Shown: in pieces, positions 43,521-54,528 of the stretch
Layout of the letters: the number at the start of each line of letters is the position of its first letter
How positions within the stretch are numbered: position 1 is the stretch's first letter
From: Diphasiastrum complanatum
Lineage: Eukaryota > Streptophyta > Lycopodiopsida > Lycopodiales > Lycopodiaceae
DNA length: 64,000 nt
Direction of reading: 5' to 3'
Assembly: GCA_029204225.1 (NCBI GenBank)
Contig: CM055095.1
Span: 66,179,940 to 66,243,939 of the forward strand
Made by a program: the position numbers and the translations under genes
The notes under the pieces: generated by a model
Databases searched by the model: none
The model's input: the letters and a program-made list of their open reading frames with translations, nothing else
What the model was told of the DNA's origin: nothing

Positions 43521-46278
43521 TTAACATGAACCTCTAATGTGAAGAAGCTGTGACACAACATTATCCATCAATAAAGTGTCTGCAGTATTAGAGATCATCT
43601 TCTCAATTTCTGCCCACACGCTCTTAGCCTCTAGGAGTTTACATTTCATATAATCCTGGGTCCTTTGTCCTTCTTCACATGATTTAGGGGCTTCCACAAA
43701 AAGTAAATGTGGGGTGTCATTCAAATCAAACCTTGGCTCCCTATTTTGGGATGTGTGGTCGAAATCAAACAACGTTGAGCAACCACCACGGTCAATTTCC
43801 CAACAAGTGCCCAAGCTTCGCACAATGTGACCCTCCCCCACTCCTATTAGCATTTGCAGTACCTTCACTTGATGCTTGCACACATTACCCTTTTCTGCCC
43901 ATTCACAAGTGCAAAATGCCCATTTTGTATCAACATTATACACTGGATGAGCTTTGGATGGATTAGAGCTACGGACCACAATTGACGGAATTGTGGGATC
44001 AATGGAAAGAGAGACATGTGAATCTGGAATTTTATGAGCTCGAAAAAGAGCATGCTTGACTAATTTCTCTCGTGTGCTATTTGAGACAAAACCATATGAC
44101 TTGCAAAAATCCAAATAAGCATAATGGTTTTCTACGTCAGTCAAGAGTATGTATAGCAACCAATCAACTCTTCTATTTTTCATAGGTTTCTTGGTAAGAA
44201 GATGACGACCTTTGAGATTTGCATGATATGCTTCGATAGCCCCATTTCTGTCTTGGTTCGCAAGTGGCGTATTTCTTGTTGCTTTGATCCACATATCTAA
44301 AAAATTTGTAACAAAACGTTAGACAAAATCATAATGAGGTTACTTGAGAGACGCATGAACTCTTCAAAAAACAAAATGAATTTGAAACCTTTACCGATTT
44401 GAAAAAGCCATATTTCCTTGAAGTATGACATAAATGCCACTTCTTCTGGAAATCTATGCATAAAAACTTGAAGAAGTGCATGACCGCATTCTCCATTTGG
44501 GTCCATTTCCGGCCGTTCATAGTTTCCCATATACATTATTTCTCCCAACATCCAAAACATTTCTACTCTAGTATTCCAAGCTCCCACTATTTGCATGAGC
44601 ATCTTCAACCAACATCTTGTCACATGCCAAAGAAAAAGAAAGATCCAACAACGAAACACGCATCTACAAAACAACATGAAATGACTGAATGATGAGAAAA
44701 GAATATCATCAAAAAATGAATAGCCAAGAAACCAAAGACAATATATGTTGAAATGTTTTCCAATTTGACTATGCACCTCAGAGCATTTATCTCACAATCT
44801 GCATTGTCTACCATGAATCTATTTGGTTGCCAATCTACTTTTAATCCGCACATCTTCTCCTTAAGTTGTTGCAACCAAGGAATGATATCTTGAGCCTTAG
44901 AACTGCTTGTGAGCACCCATGCTACAGGTATGCCATTTTGGAACGCATCAAATGCCAAAATTGTGAGAGTTGGTACTACACACAACACAATGTGGTGAGA
45001 AGTGACAATGTCACAATAAATTCAACTTCACACAAGTAAAGTAATCAATTGTATTCTAACCTTGAATTTGTTTGTCCCAAATGTAGCATCCATGGCTAGG
45101 ATGTTGTTATGGCCAAGAGAGAGCATCTTCTCTATTTGAAATTTTGTTTGGATGCCCAATATGAATGGCGTCTTTTCCATCTTGCTAAATGTTTGATAGA
45201 GAAAAACTCTCTTCACATTTTGTATTGTCCATAAATGGACACTACGTGCATCATCTTTGTGCAACTCAAATGTCTCTTTTGACAATTTCATAGATAAGTT
45301 TAAAATATCTTGTTTGGTGAGAAAATCATCTCTCGATGGGAGAAAGCTAGTTTCAGAACTTCTTTTGCTAGCTAGCATTGCTTTGTGCTCATTGATGATC
45401 TGATTTGGGTTTGCCTTCTTGTAAAGTTTGCACAATACCCAATGCTTTTTCTCTTTCGACAACCTATGGGCAAATTGAGCTCTAGAATGAAGTGATGATA
45501 CATCCAAAGGACCATGACATGGTTGTCCATTTTTATCGACATGACATCTCTCGAAATAACACACTTTCGCAACAGCAGGCCACTAATATAGTTGCTTAAT
45601 AGAAAAATTACATTGGCAACCTCTTGACAAGCTCTCACCTCGACTTACCAAGCTTCGTCTACTTCCTGGACCCTGTTTCGACCTTTGGGACCTATCTTCT
45701 AAATTGGGACCTATCCACATTTCTATTGTCATTTGGTCCATACATACACCAATACCTGCAACACAATAAATAGAAATATTAAGTCCAAACAATAATCACA
45801 ATCTAACAAAAAAAACGTAACCCTGTTTATACCATATATTTTCTACTTACCATGTACGCTGTAGAAAACTATCTGGCTTTGCCATGTTTCAAATCCCCAG
45901 GTGCACTTGACTTTATATGATACTTTGAGAAATTTGTGGGTGCCTTATCATTTTTTTCCTCACCCTCAATGAATTGCTCAACTCGCGAGTATGGAATATA
46001 TGCAACTTCAGATTGAAATTATTTTCCCTCACGATTTTGAGTTGTAACATTCTCCCATTCCAAATCTGTAAAGCACAATGTGACAAGGGGCGGTTCTTGT
46101 ACAACTCTAAAAGGGGGCTCTATGGCCCTAAATCCTGCATGCAATAATTTTGAATTGATAAATCATTCTACAAAAACACACTGTCATTCATAACCTCATG
46201 CCAAACCGTCTTACCTTCAATAGAATTATCTCTCGATGCCACTTCAGGAGGCAGAGACACTTCTTTATTCAGAAACAT
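43521..46278 (-). pseudogene. SWIM zinc-finger / Mutator-transposase-like gene, six exons, decayed
   Basis: Resembles the plant SWIM-domain MULE-like family (Arabidopsis AT1G60560 type, from memory). Exons by splice phase: 46215-46278, 45851-46134, 45061-45755, 44777-44975, 44395-44663 and 43521-44296. Content in order: an N-terminal domain (VAYIPYSRVEQFIEGEE, YWCMYGPN), a Cys/His segment (RGCQCNFSIKQLY, then VCYFERCHVDKNGQPCHGP), a MULE transposase core (ILAMDATFGTNKFK, RFMVDNAD, NGAIEAYHANLK, giving the D-D-E residues) and a SWIM finger (CTCEWAEKGNVCKH). Exon joins 1-2, 4-5 and 5-6 are phase-correct. Breaks: TAA 46019-46021, TAG 45583-45585, one-base shifts near 45885 and near 45700, and a shift at the exon 3-4 join. 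Such genes are usually domesticated or transposon-derived; this copy cannot make a full protein. Confidence 0.85.
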
Positions 46279-46810
46279 AACTCCTCATCGCAATTTCTAC
46301 AAGTGCAAGAGATTTGTCAATTTTCACAAGTACGTTAATCTTGGTCTCAACAACATATGGATGAATGAATACGTCCAGAATCAAGCATTTTGCCATTAGG
46401 GAGATCCATCCTACCTCCGTCAAGAGTGTCTCTCACGGACTTCATGAGGCAGAAACATGCCAATGTCATTGCTTGATATCGAGCGTGGTGCTTCAAAATA
46501 GCTAGTAGTTGTAGCCTCTACGAAGTGCAAGTGCATTATGGTTAAATAGGTGTAGTCTTACAAAATGCTTACATATCGTAAGTTTATAATTATTGTACAC
46601 GTAGACATTAGGGAGATCCATCTTACCTCCAGTAAAAGTATCTCTCAAAGCAACTTCATGAAATGGAAACACACCAACTTCATTTTTTGATATCCAGTGT
46701 GGAGCTCCAGAATAAGTAGTCAAGAGTATCTCTCGATGCAACATCATGAGGCGAAAACACGCGAACATCAAAATAACTCCTAGTTGTAGCTTCTACAAGT
46801 GCAAGTCATT
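46215..46810 (-). repeat. Array of exon-1-like copies upstream of the SWIM gene
   Basis: The minus strand repeats a short coding-like block followed by a GTA(A/G)G donor and GATGGATCTCCC: LPPEVASRDNSIE (46215-46260), FLPHEV (46395-46460), FPFHEVALRDTFTGG (46610-46690) and FSPHDVASRDT (46720-46770). Only the first is joined in phase to exon 2. A flanking phrase (agttgtagc.tctac.aagtgcaag) recurs near 46505-46530 and 46785-46805. Confidence 0.65.
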
Positions 46811-47100
46811 CATAGTTTAAAAAATACAAATGCAAGTAAGTCATAGTCAAAGAGAAACAATCATACACATTTCTTAGCTTTTGTGGTTTTATTTATAATT
46901 AGTTATGATCATTAGAAAAAAAAAAAACGAGCAAACCTTTGCGGGCAATAAAGTGAAGTTTATCCTTTTGGATTCAAGCACTTTTTCATGATTGTATTGC
47001 TTCCACTTGCAATTGTAGAGTAAAAAACTAAAATGGACTTTTGCTAAAAGTATTTTTTTTCCAATAAGATTTATGGTCCTTAAATATTTTTGAATCTAAC
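46811..47100. other. Intergenic
   Basis: AT-rich, nothing recognised. The last five bases (ctaac, 47096-47100) are the left copy of the target-site duplication of element C. Confidence 0.6.
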
Positions 47101-47791
47101 TGTGAAAAGTACAATACTAAGGACCATAAATGGATCTTTGAATGATCCACAAGGTGATTGTATGCTTGTTAAACAATCTATCAGAAACTAGTCATCAGAA
47201 AACAAGATCTAGTTTAGCAGCTTGATAGGAAACAAGTAGAGACAATCAAAGCATTGATCAATCAGTATAATCCAACTCCACACGTGTGGAAATAAGGCTG
47301 GAGTACGGCCTATAGACAGTGTTTACAAAGTGCCAAAGCTGGGTTTCATTGGAAAAATAGAGTAATCACCATACAATGAGAGGAAACTCGAGTTTCTCCT
47401 TGAGGCTCCAAAAAGTTTCTATCTTCTCACTATGGAGAATGGGAGTACATAGTAAAACACACTTCCTTTGCAAAGTTAGGTGAAAATCCAGCATGTAATA
47501 AGGAAGTAGACTCCACTTTCTTGCCCTAATGTGAAAACCCTAGCCTAGATCCAAGAGTCATGCTTGGTAGGTGCATGGTAGGTACAAATCTCATCATAAA
47601 TCATGGTCTAGATCCTACAAAGTAGGAATCACTACCAAATAGACACAACCACTCCTCTTGACTCGTGGTAACCTACTTTAGGTGTGTATGTACAAGTGGC
47701 ACTTTGGCCATTGAAGTAACCAACAAACAATATTGACAAAATGTACAATATTCTACATGGCTAGATTTGCCAATGTAGGCAATTTTTCACA
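47101..47791 (-). repeat. 3' LTR of element C (691 bp)
   Basis: tgtgaaaagtacaatac...aatttttcaca. Holds ccacacgtgtgg (47278-47289), a CACGTG palindrome. Preceded on the minus strand by the purine tract GAGGAGGAG (47792-47800). Confidence 0.95.
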
Positions 47792-48661
47792 CTCCTCCTC
47801 AAATCTAGCCTTGGAGATCACAATGCTTATATCAATAACTCCAATTGAAGGTCTAAGCTTGACAAATGAATCTTTAGGTAAAGGTTTAGTAAACAAATCA
47901 GCCAAGCAACTTGATGATGGCACGTGTTGGAGCTTGATCTCTTTAGCTTGCACTTTTTCCCTCACGAAATGATGAGCAATTTCGATGTGTTTGCTCCTTG
48001 CATGGAATGTAGGATTAGTTGCAAGTGATTGGGCTGATTGGTTGTCACAATAGATGATAGGGATCTCCTCCTCCATGACATGAAGCTCCACCAATAGCCT
48101 TTTGAGCCATAAGACCTCCTTGCATGTTGATGTCAAGGCCTTGTATTTGGATTCTGTGGAAGATAGGGAGATGGTATCTTGCTTTTTGGAAAGCCATGAT
48201 ACTACTCCATCACATAGAAAGGTGGCAAAGGCACTTGTTGATCTTCTATCCACTTTGTCACCTGCAAAATCCGAGTCACTATAGGCTCTTAAGCCAAGAT
48301 TAGTTCCTCTATACAAAATACCAAAATTCTTAGTGAATGAAATGTATCTAAGAACTCTTTTGGCCATCTTCCAATGTGAAACTAGAGGACTTTGTATGAA
48401 TTGGCTTAACTTTCCAACACTATAACTAAGATCAGGTCTAGTTATAGTTAAATAGACCAAGGAGCCAATAAGCCTTCTATATAATGTGATGTCCTCAAAG
48501 GATGCTTCATCACAACCAATAGATGCTTTTACATATTGCTCCATTGGTGTCTCAATGCCTTTACAATTCTTCATTCCAAATCTATCTAGGATGGATGTAG
48601 CATATTTAGATTGACAAATGAAGCTAAAATCACATCCTCTAATAACCTCTAATCCAAGAAT
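47792..48661 (-). pseudogene. Element C pol, 3' part (RT end and RNase H)
   Basis: Continues the RT of the part at 54529-56679 after the inserted element: GLEVIRGCDFSFICQSKYAT, TPMEQYVKASI and TRPDLSYSVGKLSQF. RNase H keeps AYSDSDFAGDKVDRRST and SLSSTESKYKAL, IIYCDNQSAQSLA, HARSKHIEIAHHFVREKV and CLADLFTKPLPKD. The frame stays open to 47753, some 13 codons into the LTR. Confidence 0.9.
48657..48661. other. Target-site duplication of element B, left copy
   Basis: agaat, repeated at 54524-54528 on the other side of element B. Confidence 0.95.
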
Positions 48662-49314
48662 TGTGAAAAACTCAGATCCAAAAGATGCTAAAGTTTCATA
48701 AAGATCTTGGCCATGGAAGTTATGCACATCTAGATTGAAAAAATGATAGAAATTGTGATGTTAAGCATACTAAACATCAACTAAACATCAAAATCTGATC
48801 ATAAGCTTCCACAAACAGAAACTTGCTGTCCCTGTCCGTACTTCAGAGCCTACAACCTGCATTTCACACGTGTGAAGCCATAGCAACAAAGAAATCACAA
48901 TTCTAGTGGCTAGAATGCAAGATATGAACAAAAAAGTGAGAGAGAAGAAGATGGACCTTCAAAGAGCATAACATTCATTCAATAGAATGAAAATGAGATA
49001 TGTACATACTCGTGGAGATGGCTATTTATAGCAGCCATAGTGCCTCTTGGCCACTTGTCTTATGATAGGCTAAAATTGGGGTCCAATAGGATTCACCCAT
49101 ATACCTAGAAATTTGGTCAAATAGGAATGCACCAAATTATGAGCCAATAGAAGAGCTCCACACTCAACCTCCTCTAATTATTGTGACCTCAAAAGTAGTG
49201 TACACATACTTTGGGCCTCTACATACATGTATGAACCTATCTCTAACTTTTATTTGGCCATAGGCCTACAAAATCTCAAGTTAGGAAAATACTACTAGTT
49301 GACAATTTTTCACA
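48662..49314 (-). repeat. 3' LTR of element B (653 bp)
   Basis: tgtgaaaaactcag...gacaatttttcaca. Holds ttcacacgtgtgaa (48863-48876), a CACGTG palindrome. Confidence 0.95.
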
Positions 49315-52300
49315 CTCCCTCTTCAACTAGTTTTAGCATAGATTTAGAAAGTACACCAAGACTTGTTCTATGCTTGAAAAATAAGTCCTTTCCCAATGCT
49401 TTGGTAAAGATATCAGCCACACATTCCTTTGATGGGACATGTTCAAGCTTGATCTCTTTTGCCAACACTTGTTCTCTCACAAAATGGTAAGCCACCTCGA
49501 TATGTTTGCTCCTTGCATGGAAAACCGGATTGCTTGCTAGACTTTGGGCTGAAAGGTTGTCATAAAAGATGATTGGACTCTCTGAAAAATCCAGCAAATG
49601 AAGCTCCATAATCATCCTCTTGATCCACACCATCTCCTTTGTGCATGATGTCAAAGCTTTGTACTCGGCCTCACTAGAAGAAAGTGATATAGTTGCTTGT
49701 TTCTTCGACATCCATGAGATAGCTCCATCACCTATGAAAATAGCATGTGCATTTATGGATTTTCTATCCATAAGGTCTCCTGCAAAATCTGAATCTGAAA
49801 AACCAAATAAGTTAGGTGATGAGCCTCTATAAACAATGCCAAAATCTTTTGTTCCCGAGATGTATCTCAAGATCCTCTTTCCTAGTTTCCAATGTTCTAT
49901 GCTAGGATCTTGCATGAATTGGCTTAATCTACCAACACAATAAGATAAATCAGGTCTTGTGATGGTTAGATATATAAGAGAACCTATTAGCTTCCTATAG
50001 AGAGTAATGTCCTCGAAGGATCTTTCATTACTTCTTATAGTTAGCTTTACATGTGATTCCATAGGTGTATCAATAGGATTTGCATCTACCATATGAAATC
50101 TATTGAGAATAGAAATAGCATACTTCTCTTGTGAAATAAAAGTGATTTGAGAAGTTCTAATTACTTCTATTCCTAAGATATAGCTCAAAAGACCAAGATC
50201 ATGCACTTCAAATTCCTTTTTTAGTGCTTTCTTGATATCTTCTATATCTTCCTTGTTCCCTCCACTTAAAATAATGTCATCCACATAAATTAGAAGGATT
50301 GTAACATCATTAGCACTAATTCTAAAGTAAAGTGAATGATCATACTCACTCATAGTGAAGTTTTGAGAAAGTAGAAAAGAGTTAAGCCTAGCATACCAAC
50401 TCCTTGGTGCTTGCTTAAGACCATACAAACTTTTTTGTAGAAAACACACATGATTAGGCTTGCTATGAGAAACATAGCTCTCGGGTTGCTCCATGTAGAC
50501 TTCCTCTTCAAGATCACCATTCAAGAAAGCATTAGAAATGTCTAATTGCCAAAGATCCCATCCATAAAGAGTTGCAAGGGAAATGATTACTCTTATGCTC
50601 ACCATCTTTGCCACGGGTGCAAAGGTTTCCTCATAGTCAATGCCATGCTCTTGAGCATAACCTTTAGCCACCAACCTTGCCTTCAACTTGTTGATAGATC
50701 CATCTTGATTTGTCTTTACCTTGAAGATCCATTTGCATCCAATTGCACTTTTGCCCTTTGGAAGCTCCACCAATCTCCATGTGTTGTTTTTCATAAGTGC
50801 TTCAAACTCAAGATCCATTGCTTGGATCCATTCCTCTTTTTGCCTTGCTTCATCTACACATGAAGGTACATCAAAAGAAGTTAGGAAAGCATAGTTGGAT
50901 CCATCCACCACTTGCTTACCTTTGCCATCATAAGTGAGCCTTGAGGGTTTCACTTTATGCCTTGGAGTTCTCCTTGGAATTTGACTTGAAGAGGCTTCTT
51001 CAACATCCACATCCAATGTGTCATCAACTCCATTGTCATCAAGCACATTAGTTGCAACAACACCATCATCACTTGAAACAACTTTTGGAATGTTACTTTC
51101 ATCAAAAATGACATCCCTACTTGTGAACACTTTCTTGATTGAAGGAACATAAATCCTATATGCTTTGCTTACTTCACTATAACCAACAAAAATGCCCTTT
51201 CTTGAAGATGGATCCTCCTTAGTTCTATCATCAAGAGTAATGTTGAAGTAGCAAATGCATCCAAAAGTTCTTAGAAACTTGACATTAGGCTTCGTACCAA
51301 ACAAAGCTTCAAAAGGGGTTTTTCCTTCCAATACAACACTTGGCCATCTATTGCATAGGAAATTTGCACACAACAAAGCATCACTCCAAAAAGGTTTAGG
51401 AAGATTAGCATTCAATCTCATTGCCTTTGCACTCTCACACAAGGTTCTATTCTTCCTCTCGGCCACTCCATTTTGTTGTGGTGTTCTTGGACATGTGTAC
51501 TCCCTCTTGATCCCATGCTCATCGCAAAAGGCTTTGAATTTGTTAGAAATGTATTCACCACCATTGTCGCTCCTCAAGCATTTGATTTTGGTTGTAAATT
51601 GAGTCTCAATAGCAACTTTGAACTTGACAAACACATCAAACACCTCATCCTTGCTCTTTAGTAGATAAACCCAACAAAATCTACTAAAATCATCAATGAA
51701 AGTTACATACATCTTAGCACCTCCATTGCTAATTGTAGTAACACCATGAATATCCGAATGCAAGAGAGAAAAAGGCATCTTAGATCTAGATATAGATCTA
51801 GTATATGGCAATCTATGTGATTTAGACAAAGCACATTCTTCACAAACATGATTCAAGCAAGTAAGAGACTTGGGAAGTCCCCTTACTACCTCCTTTTTGG
51901 CTATTACCTCCAAGGCCTTGTAGTTGAGATGTCCCATCCTTTTATGCCATACCTCTTGAATTGACATTTGTTCATTTGCCATGCATCCAACTTGGTTAGC
52001 AACAACACATGCATCAAGCTTGAACAATTTCCCTTGCCTTTTCCCTTTTGCAATGATACTACACCCCTTTTTGATCAAGCAAGCATCACCATCAAACTCA
52101 ACTTTGAATCCTTTGTCAAGCATTTGGCTTACACTAAGTAAGTTCTTGGTAATGGATGGAATGAGCAAAACATCTTTCAATTCTATATTCCTATTTGTAG
52201 AAAGTGAAATAGGAATTGTGCCAATCCCCTTGATTGCACACTCACCATCATTTGCGGTATAGATTACCTTCCTATCACCATCAAATGCCATTAAAGATGA

Positions 52301-53260
52301 AAAATACTCTTTATGATATGTCATATGAGAAGTGGCTCCACTATCAATCCACCAAGGATCAATGTCTCCATGATTAGCCAACAAGCAAGATGACATAACA
52401 AAAGCATCATTTGAAAGAAGCTCATCCCCACCCTCATCAATAGTTAGATTGGTTTGCTTTTCCCCTTGATCCCTCTTTTTCTTAAAACAATCACTAGCAA
52501 AATGCCCTTTGACTCCACAATAGAAACATTTTAGCTTAGATCTATCCTTCTTTTTGCCAAAAGTAGAGTGCTCACCTTGGTCTTGCCCTTTAGACCAATT
52601 GCTTTTACCTTTGCCCTTGAACTTGCCTTTAGAGAACATTGCCTCCTCTTCTCCTCCTTGAGATGTAGAAGATGCTCCCACTCTTGCTTGCAACCTGAAT
52701 TCTTCAGCCAACAAGACCTCTTGCAAGTCTCCAACACTTGGTAAACATTTTTGGATAGCATAACTTTGAACAAGATTAGCATGATCATCCAACAAGCCAT
52801 TGAGAATCACTTGAACAAGCTCCTCATTATTTATGCCATCATTAATGCATGCTAACTCATCATTCAATGCTTTAACTCTCAAAACAAAAGCATGTCCATT
52901 CTCACTCTTCTTTTGCATACAAGAAAAGATTTGCCTTCTTAAAGTCAACACTCTAGAAGTAGACTTGGATTCATAAACCTTCTTCAAGGCTTCCCAAGCT
53001 TCACTAGATGATGTGCACTTACCAACCTCTTTGATAAGCTCATTTGTCACATTCATCTTGATCATGTGAAGGGCTTTCTTTGCCCTCTTGTCATACCTCA
53101 ATTGTTCTTGAGGTGCCAAAGGTCTCTCCTCCACACCTACAACAATATCCATCAACTCATTCATCTCAAGCAAAGACTCCATCCTTACTTTCCAAGTAGA
53201 ATAGTTGAGGGAGGTAAGCCTATCATTGCTTTCCAACATGTAGCCTCCATTTGTAGCCAT
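49310..53260 (-). CDS. Copia Gag-Pol polyprotein of element B, intact
   Basis: 1316 residues in one frame, so Gag and Pol are not separated by a shift or stop. Gag: 1-240, with NYSTWKVRMESL near 19-30. Zinc knuckle C245, C248, H253, C258. Protease active site D306-S307-G308. Integrase zinc site H439, H444, C473, C476; catalytic D503, D565, E601. Reverse transcriptase from about 820, with FLNG near 912, SLYGLKQAPRSWYAR near 944-958 and YVDD at 992-995. RNase H: D1156 in FSDSDFAGD, E1197 in SSSEAEY, D1234 in FYDN. End: HARSKHIE and DIFTKAL. The stop codon uses the first bases of the 3' LTR (GTGTGA spans the tract-LTR border). Start: first Met after the primer site, 53260. Confidence 0.95.
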   Translation of the reverse strand: MATNGGYMLESNDRLTSLNYSTWKVRMESLLEMNELMDIVVGVEERPLAPQEQLRYDKRAKKALHMIKMNVTNELIKEVGKCTSSSEAWEALKKVYESKSTSRVLTLRRQIFSCMQKKSENGHAFVLRVKALNDELACINDGINNEELVQVILNGLLDDHANLVQSYAIQKCLPSVGDLQEVLLAEEFRLQARVGASSTSQGGEEEAMFSKGKFKGKGKSNWSKGQDQGEHSTFGKKKDRSKLKCFYCGVKGHFASDCFKKKRDQGEKQTNLTIDEGGDELLSNDAFVMSSCLLANHGDIDPWWIDSGATSHMTYHKEYFSSLMAFDGDRKVIYTANDGECAIKGIGTIPISLSTNRNIELKDVLLIPSITKNLLSVSQMLDKGFKVEFDGDACLIKKGCSIIAKGKRQGKLFKLDACVVANQVGCMANEQMSIQEVWHKRMGHLNYKALEVIAKKEVVRGLPKSLTCLNHVCEECALSKSHRLPYTRSISRSKMPFSLLHSDIHGVTTISNGGAKMYVTFIDDFSRFCWVYLLKSKDEVFDVFVKFKVAIETQFTTKIKCLRSDNGGEYISNKFKAFCDEHGIKREYTCPRTPQQNGVAERKNRTLCESAKAMRLNANLPKPFWSDALLCANFLCNRWPSVVLEGKTPFEALFGTKPNVKFLRTFGCICYFNITLDDRTKEDPSSRKGIFVGYSEVSKAYRIYVPSIKKVFTSRDVIFDESNIPKVVSSDDGVVATNVLDDNGVDDTLDVDVEEASSSQIPRRTPRHKVKPSRLTYDGKGKQVVDGSNYAFLTSFDVPSCVDEARQKEEWIQAMDLEFEALMKNNTWRLVELPKGKSAIGCKWIFKVKTNQDGSINKLKARLVAKGYAQEHGIDYEETFAPVAKMVSIRVIISLATLYGWDLWQLDISNAFLNGDLEEEVYMEQPESYVSHSKPNHVCFLQKSLYGLKQAPRSWYARLNSFLLSQNFTMSEYDHSLYFRISANDVTILLIYVDDIILSGGNKEDIEDIKKALKKEFEVHDLGLLSYILGIEVIRTSQITFISQEKYAISILNRFHMVDANPIDTPMESHVKLTIRSNERSFEDITLYRKLIGSLIYLTITRPDLSYCVGRLSQFMQDPSIEHWKLGKRILRYISGTKDFGIVYRGSSPNLFGFSDSDFAGDLMDRKSINAHAIFIGDGAISWMSKKQATISLSSSEAEYKALTSCTKEMVWIKRMIMELHLLDFSESPIIFYDNLSAQSLASNPVFHARSKHIEVAYHFVREQVLAKEIKLEHVPSKECVADIFTKALGKDLFFKHRTSLGVLSKSMLKLVEEGV
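49315..49324 (-). other. Polypurine tract of element B
   Basis: Minus strand GAAGAGGGAG directly before the 3' LTR. It would prime second-strand synthesis. Confidence 0.9.
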
Positions 53261-53858
53261 GTTGCAATGATTGATCTCTGATCTTTGACTTGTTCCAATG
53301 CACTAAGCACTCTCTTGAATCAACAAATGAAACACAAGAAGAAATCACAAAGATTTGGAACCTAAAACCTTACTTTTTCTCTCTTTTCCTCACTTTTTCC
53401 TTAATTTTAGCCACTAGTTTTATGATTTCTTGATCAAACCAAGACCAAACCTCAATATACTTGCTTTTCCCTCACTCCTAAGATTGAAATACACTCTTGA
53501 ATCATTCAGCAAACTGAAAATCAGAGGGTTACATCAATTTTGAAGTTTTTGACATGAAGAAGCAAGAAATTGAATCAAAAAAACTATATGCTAGAATGGA
53601 AAACTAATAGGATCTTGTTGGATCTTGCATCTCCCTCTTTCCAAAACAATTTTTGTCTCCTTATTCTGATAAGTACAGAGGGAATTCGCCCTACTTCAAT
53701 TGAAATGCATACAAATGATGTTTTGATCACAAAGATCCAATTTCTACACATAAATCAACAAGATTTTTAGCTAGAAACTTGATTGGAATGCTACAAAAGC
53801 AAACTCGCCCACAAATCTCTTCTAAATCTGGCAAAACCTGCACATTTGGCCGCCTAAT
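53261..53858 (-). other. 5' leader of element B
   Basis: Untranslated region between primer site and Gag start. AT-rich, with no recognised motif. Confidence 0.8.
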
Positions 53859-53870
53859 GCTCTGATACCA
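53859..53870 (-). other. Primer-binding site of element B
   Basis: gctctgatacca; minus strand TGGTATCAGAGC, perfect for initiator Met tRNA, directly abutting the 5' LTR. Confidence 0.95.
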
Positions 53871-54523
53871 TGTGAAAAACTCAGATCCAAAAGATGCTAA
53901 AGTTTCATAAAGATCTTGGCCATGGAAGTTATGCACATCTAGATTGAAAAAATGATAGAAATTGTGATGTTAAGCATACTAAACATCAACTAAACATCAA
54001 AATCTGATCATAAGCTTCCACAAACAGAAACTTGCTGTCCCTGTCCGTACTTCAGAGCCTACAACCTGCATTTCACACGTGTGAAGCCATAGCAACAAAG
54101 AAATCACAATTCTAGTGGCTAGAATGCAAGATATGAACAAAAAAGTGAGAGAGAAGAAGATGGACCTTCAAAGAGCATAACATTCATTCAATAGAATGAA
54201 AATGAGATATGTACATACTCGTGGAGATGGCTATTTATAGCAGCCATAGTGCCTCTTGGCCACTTGTCTTATGATAGGCTAAAATTGGGGTCCAATAGGA
54301 TTCACCCATATACCTAGAAATTTGGTCAAATAGGAATGCACCAAATTATGAGCCAATAGAAGAGCTCCACACTCGACCTCCTCTAATTATTGTGACCTCA
54401 AAAGTAGTGTACACATACTTTGGGCCTCTACATACATGTATGAACCTATCTCTAACTTTTATTTGGCCATAGGCCTACAAAATCTCAAGTTAGGAAAATA
54501 CTACTAGTTGACAATTTTTCACA
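53871..54523 (-). repeat. 5' LTR of element B (653 bp)
   Basis: Near-identical to 48662-49314. A minus-strand ORF reading out of it has the same start as one at 48727 only because the LTRs are the same. Confidence 0.95.
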
Positions 54524-54528
54524 AGAAT
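54524..54528. other. Target-site duplication of element B, right copy
   Basis: agaat, matching 48657-48661. Confidence 0.95.

Larger units (their letters stand above)
48662..54523 (-). mobile_element. Copia element B (inner), complete and apparently intact, 5862 bp
   Basis: Minus-strand element with two 653-bp LTRs that differ at one position by eye (49166 a, 54375 g), an exact agaat target duplication, a perfect primer site, a polypurine tract and a single unbroken polyprotein. It is inserted in the RT coding sequence of element C. All parts needed for transposition are visible, so it may be active or was until recently. Confidence 0.95.

Noticed and set aside
48662..48727. Start of a separate protein at 48727, as also at 53936
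   Set aside because: These residues come from the LTR of element B read into the pol of element C; the two starts match only because the LTRs match.
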